The notes under the pieces were generated by a model. It made no database searches. It saw nothing but the letters and a program-made list of their open reading frames with translations, and was not told the origin of the DNA. The position numbers and the translations under genes were made by a program. A stretch of 64,000 bases of DNA from Phragmites australis (Eukaryota > Streptophyta > Magnoliopsida > Poales > Poaceae). Within the stretch, counting starts at the first letter, position 1, and each line of letters opens with the position of its first letter. The stretch is taken from NCBI RefSeq assembly GCF_958298935.1, contig NC_084922.1, positions 51,405,958 through 51,469,957 on the forward strand. Direction: 5' to 3'. This document shows positions 40,747 through 51,559 of the stretch, piece by piece.

Positions 40747-41522
40747 CTACAAAGACGAAGGGAATAGTTGTGAGCTTCCTATTTCTCCAAACATGCTTAT
40801 TAGCAGTGTTGTTTCAAAACAAACCAATCAGGATTCTGCAGTGCGCGAGCACAGTAGTATCGCACACTCAATGCACTGATTTGATTACTGAACGGGCAAG
40901 CTCTGGTTTCAGATTACAGGTGCAAAACTTGCCGTATGAGCCTCAACGCAGTAGAGGAGACTCCGCCGCCACCTCCACCTCCCGGGCGTCCCTCTCCCTC
41001 CTCCGATCCACCCTCCGTCCCGCCTTCAATGGCTACTAAGCTCCCTTCCGCCAAGATGGTTGAAGATCGGGCTCTCACCCCGCCGGACTTCGATCTTTCA
41101 TCTGGGAAGCCATTTCAGATTTTCAGTTGCCTCTAAAGATATGGGCTTTATGGTCTATGACATGCGTAGAGTGATTTCTGAAAGCTTTGATGTCTACTTT
41201 CACCTTTGGCGTAACGGTGATCCAGACTGGAGAAGAGAAAAGAAGCTTTGGTTGGCTGAGGAAGAGAGGCAATAGATCAGCGTTACTCATACGAAAAAGA
41301 AGCCTAACTCCCTCTCGCCTAAACAAGTCTCTTTTGCCAAGAGGTCGATGCTTGCGACGAAGACTCTGGTCTTCCTCGTCCACAAGGCGGGGGATTGCAG
41401 ACATGTCTAATCAGTCACGACCTCCTCCCATGTCTGACCCGGCGCACCCAAGTGGTGGGCTGCTTGGCCCAAGGCCCTCCTCATAAGTCCTAGGGAATGA
41501 ACAAGCCATCGAGTGCCCTTCT

Positions 41523-41829
41523 GCAATAGGGGTGGTTTTTTTTTTTTTGACTCTTCACCACTGAATACAGGTGTAGTATCTGAACATGAGCGCGCGTACT
41601 CACCACACACACACGAACCCACTCCACACACACCTAACGCACGCACATGCTAGCCCTACAACTACACGCAGCTTGAAGAAAGCGTCCATCCGAAGATCAC
41701 CAGGACCCATCGAGAATCCTGTAGACGATGAGCACGTCGTAATCCTCTCTGTAGCGTCACGCTGGAGAAGCTGGGAAAACCGAAATAAATCGGAATCCCG
41801 TGCGTCACCCAGGCAATAGGGGTGGTTTT
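41523..41829 (-). mobile_element. short poly-A retroposon nested in the LINE
   Basis: GCAATAGGGGTGGTTTT occurs at 41523-41539 and again at 41813-41829, perfectly, flanking about 270 bp. The left junction is a T run, which is a poly-A tail on the minus strand. The body contains CACACACA-rich sequence (41608-41640). Length, tail and 17 bp duplication fit a SINE or a 5'-truncated LINE end inserted into ORF1 of the older LINE. Confidence 0.8.
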
Positions 41830-43368
41830 GGGGTCAGTTTACCACGGTTTTCTTTTGCCTCTAGCCGCTACTTTAATTGCCTGGGCTTAGGCCACTTGGT
41901 TAGGGATTGCGTGGAGAAAATCAGATGCAGGGCCTGCTTTGGATATGGTCAGATTGAGAAGGGTTGTTTTAGATATCGGTGAAATTAGACGGCTCAGATA
42001 GGTTCCCAAAGGAAGTTTTGCTAGCACTGTTGCCGATTAGAGTGGTTTTGTGATCCGTGTCGCTTCGCCTGCCCCTTGCCCCCTTCTTCCAATTGCTCCG
42101 AATGAAAAAAAAAACACTCCTCACTTCTTTGGAATCTCCATCATCAAATCCTGGCAATCGTCTCTTGTGGCTTCCATCCTCCTCCTATAATGCTTCCGAA
42201 GCTATTAAGGGAAAGCTAATGGTGAGCTTTGCCATGGACCCATTGCGGTTCATTCCTCCAGAGATGGTGGCCGAAGAAGGTGGTGATGTGAGGCTGGCTC
42301 GAGCTTCGGTCTCCTTGGCTAGTAATCCTCCTAAGAAGCATGAAGAGTGGGTGATCGTTGTGGCTTTAGATGATGGCATCGATGTAGATGATTACAATGT
42401 GTTTATGCACCAAATCTGTTAGTATCTAGTCGATGAGAGGCATATGCATATGCAATTCTATTGTCCGCATCCTCATGGGGTCGGTCTCTTTCAAATGAGG
42501 ATTTCTTTCAACGTGATCGTGTTGTTAGCGAGATTTTCTATGTCATAGACGGATTCAGAATTAGATTTATCAACCATGGTGCTGCCAAAAATCTCAAGAA
42601 TTCCCCCTACTCTAGAGTTGGTTGGTTTTTGCTCCTTGGCTTTCCATTGCACTATATGAATTTGAGCTTTATTGATCAAGCATGTGCTCTTTTTGGAAAG
42701 TTGATACACTGGGCACTCCAACACCAGAAATAAAGCATATGTGCTGGTGAAGTGTTTGTTTGATAATGTGGACAGCATGCCCAGAAGCTTGGTAATTCAA
42801 CAGGGCTTCGAGTAGGGAGGACTGGTCAATCCTGGATGGCCCCAATTTACATGCTTAACAATGGGTTCGCCGATCTGCAGCCTCAAGATGAAGACGATCT
42901 TCCTCTCGGGAATGGAAATCCACATCCCTTTGACAACCCAGTGGCACAGGTAGAAAACCAGAACTTGGAGAACCGGGTCATCCAGCAATGGCAGCCGGTT
43001 CAAGGTGATCCGACCTGGGAACTTCAAGTGTAGTAGGCTAGAATGGGTGTTGGAGGCAGCAAAACTCGGTGATCATCTAGGTCCTTCAAGCCTCGCAGCC
43101 CTATGTCACCCAACACTCCCATTCTATTAATTCTAGTGCTAAAGAAGAAGAGATCGACTCTTCCTCCTCCTCAGTGAACCAAGTGCTAGAGTAGGGAGGT
43201 GGCCCAGATAGAGACCTTATGGTCTTTCAGCACGACTATGGTGTGCCCCCTCCCTTGAAGAAGTCAACCAATTTTAGAATATGATGATGCCCTTCATGAA
43301 TGACTCCTTCATAAGGATCTTGGAGGCGGCCAACCAGTTATGCCATCTCCGCTCTTCTCCTATCAAGT

Positions 43369-45009
43369 TGTAGCATCTAGGCTCCTAAGTAAGTGGTAAG
43401 TATTTCGGTAATTAATGATAACCATATCATTGTGACTAACAAGTTTGTTTTGAAGGGCAATCAAAAGATTAGTTCATAATGTGGTTAGGTGATCTTGGTC
43501 CCTTAATTGAATAGTTGAGCGATCGAAGGATGTGAACGTCAAGATTAAATACCTTTTAGTTCTAAGTATTGCAAGGATATAGAAAGCAATCAAAATATTA
43601 GTTCACAATGTGGTTAGGTGATCTTAGTCCCTTAATTGAATAGTTGAGCGATCAAAGGATGTGAACGTTAAGATTAAAGACCTTATAGTTCTAAGTGTCA
43701 CAAGGAGATGAAGGACACTTAGAGTAATATATGCTCTCTTTCTTTGTTCTTTGATCGTACTATAAAGAGAGGCTACGAGTAGTAGTTTGACCTAGTTGAG
43801 TTTAGATTTAGTTGATGCACACTCGTGAAATTTTAGCACTAGGTCGCTCAGAGAAATCCATAGATAAATTGAAACGAAGATAGCACTTAAATAAGTTTGA
43901 ATTGGACAAGTTCTGAAAAACCTCTATATGTCAAATGGTCCGGTTCTAAGGAGCTTGTACATGCCGGAGTATTTGTTCAGAAGCGGGTCTTAATGCTTGT
44001 ACACGCTGGATGATCCGATGTGGTTAAATTGGTTGCGTCGAAGTATTTTTCAGAAGAGATATTTCAAGTTGTAACCGGAGTAAAGTCCAGAAGGTTTCTG
44101 TTGAGTGGAAAATGAACTTATACACGCCGGATGGTTCGACATATGTATCAGAGGATTCGTCAGAGGATTTAGTGGTTGTAACAACTAGTCCTTGGTGGAC
44201 GATTCACATTGGATGGTCTGACGTTTGGAGCTTGTGCACACCGGATCATCCGGCGTTCACGAAAAATGTAGGTGGTTGGGCAACGGTTAGTTTTGGACCT
44301 CTAGCCTATAAATACCCCCTCATTCCGTCTCAGTGGCAATCTCTTTCGAGCCAGAATAGTTGAAACACTTGGTGTGTGATCAAGAGGCAAGAGAGTGCAC
44401 TAGAGTGATTTGCAAAATTCTTAATTGAAGATTAATAACATCATTAGTGCAAGGAGATTAGCAAGTGTGTATCTAGCTATATTTTAGGCTTAATTTGGGT
44501 CAAGTGAAGCTATTGGCTTGTTACTTTTGGTTGTTGTCAACACCTAGCCGGTCTTGGCGATTAGAGGTTTCTTAGTGAGCTCTTGGAGTTCATGAGGAAG
44601 CCCCAATAGGAAGCTTTGTGCTTGGTTTAAAGTCCATCAATATGAAGATGGAGAAGTGACTGTCACTAGTGAGCACTTGAGTCTTGGTGACTCAAGGGGG
44701 AGTGATATCCTCAGTGGATGTTCTAATGAGGATTAGGGGAAAGTGCTAACTTCTCGATACCTCAGGAAAGAAATCCGGTGTCTTCCCGCATATACTTTGA
44801 GCATTTACATTCTTGCAAGCTAATATTTCGCAATTCACTTCGTGTTGTAGGTTGCATGTTTTCTTGCTTAGCATTCTATACATTTTGATCGTTGTAGTTG
44901 ATTTACTATTCATTTGGAATAAGTTTGTTTACTTGTTCAAGAGTTCGCTTGAGATAGTTTTAATTAGGGGTCAATTCACCCCCTCTTCTTGGACCATTTG
45001 ATCCTTTCA
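43369..45009 (+). mobile_element. solo LTR (Copia/SIRE-like) nested in the LINE
   Basis: The segment starts TGTAGCATCTAGGCTCC and ends GTCAATTCACCCCCTC...GATCCTTTCA. That end is the form seen just before the initiator-Met tRNA primer site in grass Copia elements, but here LINE sequence resumes at once. A TATAAATA box is at 44307-44314. It contains near-palindromes of the type ACCGGATCATCCGGC and a 129 bp tandem duplication. No coding domain is present. The expected 5 bp flanks (CAAGT and CTAGC) do not match, so the boundaries or a later rearrangement remain open. Confidence 0.6.
43457..43713 (+). repeat. 129 bp tandem duplication within the nested LTR
   Basis: The unit starting GCAATCAAAA at 43457 recurs at 43586 with few mismatches, sharing GTGGTTAGGTGATCTT, CCTTAATTGAATAGTTGAGC and GGATGTGAACGT. 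Confidence 0.9.
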
Positions 45010-47583
45010 CTAGCCTTTGCCTATCTTCCTCATGGATAAGTCAAGTCAGCACAAGTTTCAGTGGACCCCTTCATGCTATACAAGAACTTTGTGTCCTTGG
45101 TGCAATCCATCTTGCTCTCAACCTTCCAGGGCAAGTTGAAAGCTTTTCAGTCGCAGCCGATTGACTTTCTACCGGCTCCAAAGACTCTTCCTCCGGTTGA
45201 TGTAGTCCCATCACCTCCGAGAATAGATTTTGTTGACTTTGCTCCTCTGCAAGAACAACCTTTTGATTGGTTGGCTCCTCTCCTTCTCACTTGGTACGAT
45301 GAGTACCAACAGAGCAGCTGAAAGAAACAAGCTAGCATACTTTCCAAGATGGAGGTCGATGCTGCTATCAGGTTGGAAGTAAACAAGCTCTTTACCAAGA
45401 CCTATGTCAGGAAGAAGCGGGCACTGCAGCCCTAGCAAATTTCAGCTGATAGCTTGAGTCTCAAATTCTCTAGAAAAAGAAGATGATCACTCCTCTTGTG
45501 ACCAATAATTTGAGAAGGAGTTAAAGAAATAGCAAGAATCTGTCGGGCTACAGGGATACCATGAAGAGCAATGAAGGAACGGCCACCAAAAGAACTTCAA
45601 GGGTGGACAAGGACCTTGATAGCCTTGCTATGATTGTGGGTAATGTTCCTCCACTTAATGAATTCACCGGACTTTCCAAATTTCCATCTCGAGATGATGT
45701 CAATTCTTTTGCTAATCAAATACCGACAATATTTGTTTCTACCATCCAAAAGGTGGCAGTGGAGGAGTGCAGCCTACCCCCTGAGGAGGTGTCCAGCGAG
45801 CGGTTCTTAGAACCAAGGATGGAAGTACCCTCAGAGAGCTAGCTCTCTTTAGTTGCTCCTTAGATTTTGTTTAATGGATGATCAAAACTTAAAGTGGTTC
45901 GGTTTGTTGGGAAAAACACTTGTTAAGTTGGTTAAGTTCTGGATGTATTCTAGTACTTTGGTATGTGATACTTTGTTATGCTCACTCTATTGGTTCTATC
46001 TCCAGTCTGAAGGAGAGGGAGTGCCTTCTTTTCCATGTGCGTTTGTGGTTTCCCTCATGGTTTCCCTGCTTGATTGCTTCGGTTTCTTTTCTTCTTATCT
46101 GCCCGTGGAAGTGGATTTTCAATGGGTGATTGGGGGTCTCTCGCTGAAAGTTCTAGGTCTATGGCCAAGGATTAGATGTTCCCTCATAGATCATACTTGC
46201 CATTAGTAATCTCAAGAGAAATTAGAATGTTCTAAATTGGAACATTTAGAGGGTTAAACGCTGAATCCAAATGGCTAGCTCTAAAAGCAAAAAATTGAGG
46301 AAAGTTCATGCTCGATCCTTTGTATTCAGGAAACAAAGATGGAAATATGGAATTGATTGACAACTCAACATTAAAGAAGTTTCTCCCAAAAGATTTAATA
46401 AATTTGCATTTGTTCCATCGGCTGGAGCTTCAAGTGGTCTGCTTGTGGCTTGGATTGACATTGGGAATGTCATTTTCTCGACCCCCTTCGCTTTGACTGT
46501 GGCTTTCACCTTTGCCTTTAATGGTGATAATTGGTTCCTCATGAATATGTATGGTTTGTGCAGTGGCCCTGAGAAAACTGAGTTTCTTAGTTGCTTGAAT
46601 GACCTCAATATAGAAGAAGAGGAGAATTAGATGATTATTGGAGACTTCAACCTTTATAGATCTTTGGATGACCGCAACAAACCAGAAGGAAACTTAAGTG
46701 ACATCGAAGCTTTTAATGAGGTAATTGGCAACCAGGATCTTTTACAAATTCTTCTAAAAGGCAAAAAATTCACTTACAACAACATGCAGCATGATCCTCG
46801 CCTTGAGCAACTGGATTGGTGCTTCACCTCCACCAATTGGATTGTGGATTTTTCCAAACACTCTAATTCTTCCTCTTTCAAAGCCCATCTCGGACCACAT
46901 CCCTTGTTTTGTTCAAATTGGAACAAGTATTCCAAGAGCTCATATTTTTATGTTTGAGAACTTCTGGGTTGAGCAACCTAGTTTCATGGAGACTGTGGGT
47001 GGTGCTTGGCAGGTTCCCATCAGAGAAAGTGATAGTGCAAAGAGAGTGTCAACTAAGTTCAAATTGCTAAGAAGAGTACTCAAGAGATGGAGTAAAAGTC
47101 TCTCTCAGTTAAATCTCTTGGTCACTGAGTGTAATGGGGTCCTCCAGGTGTTGGATAAGATTGAAGATATTAGGCCTCTCTTCATTCAGGAGAAGAACTT
47201 CATGATTATTCTTAAAAAACACATCCTAAAGTTACTACAGTGCAAGAATGAGTACTGGAGAAAATGGTGTTCCATCAGATGGGTGAAGTTTGTGCTGGAT
47301 CTAGAAATCTACTTGCAACAGGAAGCTCAAAGTGTTTCCATGGTTACTTCTAATAGACAGACTCAATACAAGAATCATTCTAAAAAGAATTTTAGAAATG
47401 AAACAATCTTGTATAACTCCTTTCTTTGCCTAGTCTAGGTCTCCCTGTACATCCCTGAGTTGTTTATTATTTAGTTATATAATATATTTACCATAGTAGG
47501 AACTTCCCCCTACTGTTTTCCTTTAAAAAGCGCAGTAGAGGAGAACAAAGTTAAGTAGCGCATAAATAATGTCGTAATGTCAC

Positions 47584-48000
47584 CTTGGTAGTGCCATCAG
47601 AGGCCGTCACGGCGTGGTGCACCGGCGAGCGGCCAACGCCAAGCAACGCCTCCCGGGACACCTTGGGCACTGCGCAAACGCACAAACGCAACAACAACAA
47701 TCGACTGAATAAAATCAAGAACCACTGGTTTGGTGAGCCAAACAGTTGGCGTGTATGAATGGAACAGAAAGAGAACCGTGGTTGAATTCTTGGATTTGCT
47801 TGGCCCTGGACTTGTAGAGGAGATCGTGCAGCTGCTTCCCCCTGTAGTTTTGTTTTGCTGCGCAAATGGAAGCGGGTGCAATCGTGAGCGCATGCAGGAG
47901 AGGACAACTCTAAGCCGAGCCAAGAAACTGCGGAAAAGGTCGAGGGAGAGCTGCCGGAGCTCCGGCTCCGAGAGGCCGAGCAGCGCGCACGGTACATCGG
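47584..48000 (-). pseudogene. unrecognised multi-exon gene fragment
   Basis: I do not recognise this gene. On the minus strand an exon-like block ending at 47777 reads GKQLHDLLYKSRAKQIQEFNH and stops at a GTTCTC donor. The next block (47584-47669), after an acceptor TTGCGCAG, reads VPKVSREALLGVGRSPVHH and VTASDGTTK before a GTGACA donor. The two join in phase (split Val codon). Upstream, CALLGLSEPELRQLSLDLFR (about 47920-48000) is in another frame and could be a further exon. GC content is higher than the flanks. No continuation is visible on the LINE side; the insertion duplication lies 40 bp downstream, so the LINE may separate this from further exons or it may simply be a relic. Confidence 0.35.
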
Positions 48001-48270
48001 ATCTCAGATAGGTGGATAATATTTGATGCCACAGTAACCGACTGCAAATCACTCTCACGAATACTGTTCCCCTCCTACTTTAAACGGGATAAACTATATA
48101 TATATATATATATATATTTACGAGGGTCTTGTCAAACAAGGTACAGCAGCACTAGAAGCAGGAAGAAGCATGCAAAAGGAAGAAAACTTGGATTTGCAAA
48201 AGGAAGAAACACTAGACAAATTGTACAAGTCACTCAGGAATGGGAATCTACATTAATTCCGTCTCAATTA

Positions 48271-51135
48271 TCACTCACGCAGAGGCGAGGCCGGCAACGG
48301 CCGTCTTGGATTTCCATTTGGTTTTGGCGCCGCCTCTGGGAACTTGCTGCGCGACCGGTGGCCATTGCTGCTCAGCTTCCTCTGCAGCTGAGACTGAGAG
48401 CCCCCCGTCTCCTTGGCATCCTGAAGCTGCTCCAGCGCTGCAACCACTTGGTCCATGCGAGGCCTGTTCCTCGAGTCCCCAGACAGGCACCGGAGCGCCA
48501 ACGCCGCAGCTTTCTGGGCCCCGGCGAGGGAGTACTGCCCGCCCAACCGAGCGTCCAGGATGCGGAAGATGCGCCGCTTGTTTGTCAGGTATGGCCGTGC
48601 CCACTCCACCAGGTTGTGCTCACCAGAGGGGCGATTCTTGTCCAAGGCACGGCGCCCGGATAGCATCTCCAGAAGGACTACTCCGAAGCTGTAGACGTCG
48701 CTCTTTGCTGTCAGATGCCCTGTAAAATTACTAGGATTAGTTATTGCAATTTGATATCAAGATTCCATAGGCCTAATCTTTTTTAATCCAGTGCTAGCTC
48801 TTTGGGAGAATGCGACAAAGAGCTCGATCGATTAACCAGATGTACCCAAGATGGATGTAAAATATGGGGATTCAGTACGACCGTAGTAGCCATTGACTTG
48901 GTATGAGTAATTTGAAAATCCTGCAACCGCAATCCTTCTCAGCTGCATGCTAATCTCGCTACAAGATTCCTCTGGATGATCACCCCTTTAAAAGATATGC
49001 AAATGGCAATACTTATTTTGTTTTAGCACATGTGCTCAAGGGGTCCAGTTTGGTCTGAAACCATGACTAAATGGACGACTTGTCTGCACCTAACTATATG
49101 ACCTCAACACTGAAAAGAGTATTCTTTACTGCTTCTTAGTGCTTCAGGACGAGCGCAAACCGCCAAGCTAGTTATTCCTACTTCACCTACTGCATAAGAA
49201 CAACATGAACCTGGACCAGGACCGGGCAAATTATTCCTACTCCAAACTTTTATCGCTTCAAATCCAACTACACCTACTGCATAAGAACAGCATGAGCCTG
49301 GACCAGGCAAATTATTGTTCCTACGCCAAACTTTGATCATAACAGCTTTTCAGCATTGTTTTTTTTTCTGAACGAGTAAGTTTTCAGCAATATGAAGTCA
49401 TATATATATATATATATATATATTACATCTGAGGGCATCGAAAAAGCAAAGGTATATGCATTACCTGTCGCGAGATATTCAGGAGCAGCATATCCGTATG
49501 TTCCCATAACTCTGGTCGAGACATGGCTCTTGTCGCCAGTTGGTCCGTCCTTTGCCAAACCGAAATCAGACAGCTTCGCATTGTAGTTCTGCAATCAACC
49601 CAAGATTCAAGTTAGTAAACCATTTTTTCTCGTTCAAAATGGGCAATAATCGACAATGGTGCGAAGAGGAGAGCATACCGAATCTAGAAGAACATTAGAT
49701 GTCTTGAAATCACGGTAGATAACTTTTGCCTTGTCGCTGTGGAGAAAGGCAAGCCCCTTTGCTGCTCCAAGGGCAACCTTCATTCTAAGGTTCCAGGAGA
49801 GTGGCTGAAAATGTGAACCCCCTACGTGATCATTAAAACATGTCAAAACCATTCCAGAAAATCACAAGCCATGTGCACATATCCTAGTATTTTACACTCA
49901 AAAAGAGGGGTAAATGAAATCAAAGGCCGGAAGCTTACTCCTAAAAAGATGATTCTCCAAGCTTCCTCGTGGCATAAACTCGTAGACAAGAAGCCGCTGC
50001 TCATCTTCAAGGCAGTAGCCTACGAGCTTTACAAGATTGGGGTGCGACAATTGCCCAAGGTAATTCACTTCAGCCTGCAAGGTTCAGCAACAGATTGTAA
50101 ACAAAACGAAACCCAAGGAAGGAAGGAAGAATGTTTTCAACGATATGACGCAGATTGCTGCTACCCACCAGCCATTCCCTATGACCCTGGAAACCTTCTT
50201 GGTTGAGCTTCTTGACAGCAATGACCATCCCAGTGCCGGGCCTGGTCGGGGCGAAGGTGTTCTCATCAATCCATCCTTTGAAGACTGACCCAAACCCTCC
50301 CTCCCCGAGAACGCTGTCGGGCCGAAAGTTCCTGGTGGAGGTCTTGAGCTCGTTGAAGGTGAAGCTCCTGACATTGGCTGACTGCAAAATCTCACCTTCA
50401 CTCCGAGGGGTGGGAGGCACCGATGCCGCCGAGACACGGCTGCTGGATGCGCTCAGTCCCGCCCCCTTTCCTCTTGCAGACTTGGAACCTGCCCCTGAAC
50501 ATTACACACAAAACAAATTACCTATTCTGTTTGGCTGCAACCAGAATCCTATTCATCATCTTTCTATTTCTGGTCCAACCTAAGGAAAGATCACGAATAA
50601 AGCCACAAGAGTAAAATCAAAATTCGAACTTTCTTCTCCGATTAAGATGGTCACCGGAAGCTTTTTTAGTTACTTTGCACGTATAATTGAACAAACCAAA
50701 AGGGAGAATCCAGAATAAAAATTACATGTAAGGAGGTGGTACTAGAAGCCAAGTTATGAGACGAGATGACCTAATACTATACACAGCCTGCCTCAAACCA
50801 CTAAAACTGAAAACCAGCAGCAGCTAATACCGCCGCAACCGTTGAATTCAACTAACCACGAGGCAAGATGAACAGTGATAAGAACAGGGGAGGGAGTAAA
50901 CACTTAATCATGTGATTAATCAACAGATGCGCGGCAAGGGCGTAGTTTGTCCGTCCAATCCAAATCATTCAGAGATACTTGAAACAAGAAACTAATGGAA
51001 GCAACTGGGAATTGAAGGAGACAATACTATATATTCTGACGAAGAAGAAGAATAAGAGGCAGGCTCACCTGAAGAAGGGGAGGTGCTTCGAGAGGGGCTG
51101 TCCAAGCCAATCTTGGTTCCCCAGCAGTTCCCCAT
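48271..51135 (-). CDS. receptor-like cytoplasmic kinase, class VII (BIK1/PBL type)
   Basis: Ser/Thr kinase of the RLCK-VII group, which relays signals from plasma-membrane receptor kinases in immunity and growth. Six exons on the minus strand: 51069-51135, 50169-50494, 49939-50074, 49679-49821, 49465-49588, 48271-48719, giving 414 residues. MGNCWG at the start supplies Gly2 for myristoylation and Cys4 for palmitoylation, so membrane anchoring is expected. Kinase landmarks are the Gly loop [14 protein letters not shown]-type lysine in [19 protein letters not shown] catalytic loop (an RD kinase with Tyr for His), [25 protein letters not shown] activation segment and [11 protein letters not shown]. 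The Ser/Pro- and Arg-rich tail ends [11 protein letters not shown]. All phases agree. Intron 5 holds a local duplication. Subfamily is secure, the specific orthologue not. Confidence 0.94.
49165..49340 (+). repeat. tandem duplication in kinase intron 5
   Basis: Two copies of about 85-90 bp share CACCTACTGCATAAGAACA, CATGA.CCTGGACCAGG, CAAATTATT and CCAAACTTT blocks, at about 49180-49245 and 49270-49337. The copies differ by small indels and lie wholly within the intron 48720-49464. Confidence 0.8.
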
Positions 51136-51283
51136 GGCGACCGATCACCAAAACAGCAGATCGGTGGGCCTCCAAAGGCGGTGCCTTGAATTCCTCTCGC
51201 TCGAAGGGCGGGGCAGGGCAGGGGATGAGGGGAGAGCTTCGACGAAGAGGAAGCGTAGTTCTTGGCCCAAAGGCTAAGCTTGA

Positions 51284-51289
51284 TATATA
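51284..51289 (-). promoter_or_regulatory. probable TATA box of the RLCK gene
   Basis: On the minus strand GTATATATCAAGC lies about 150 bp upstream of the start codon at 51135. A CT-rich tract (minus strand of 51478-51492) lies further upstream, as is common in plant core promoters. Assignment is by position only. Confidence 0.35.
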
Positions 51290-51559
51290 CGCCTGCCTGA
51301 GTCTCCTCCCTTTCCCTGCACCTAGGCGGCCCTGTTGCCGGATGGATCACGGGGGAGCTAAGGTGAGGAGGTTGACCTTTCTGTGGAACCACTTGGAAGC
51401 AGAGGCACGAGAGCTGCTGGTACTAGTTGCCAGCCCGAGGGGGAGACAGAGGTGGGCATTAATGGCGGGCGGGAAGAGAGAGAGAGAGAAGGGGAGAAGA
51501 AGGTGGGTGGCTGCCTCCTCTGCTCTTCTCTGCCCGGGTTGAGACTCACTTGACAGCAC

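Larger units (their letters stand above)
40961..47530 (+). mobile_element. degenerate L1-type LINE with 14 bp target duplication
   Basis: Flanked by CGCAGTAGAGGAGA at 40947-40960 and 47531-47544. ORF1 remains include a CCHC zinc knuckle (about 41870-41970: FNCLGLGHLVRDC then CRACFGYG). ORF2 remains cover the endonuclease: RGLNAESKWLALK near 46250, then a GDFN motif at about 46637 (IIGDFNLYRS), NNMQHDPRLEQLDW and the frame-shifted DHIPCFVQIG and FENFW motifs. The reverse transcriptase (YADD region) is absent, indicating an internal deletion. The 3' end has the typical plant LINE GAACTTCCCCCTACTG stretch and a short TTTAAAAAG tail. Many stops and frameshifts show it is inactive. It carries two nested insertions. 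Confidence 0.88.
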
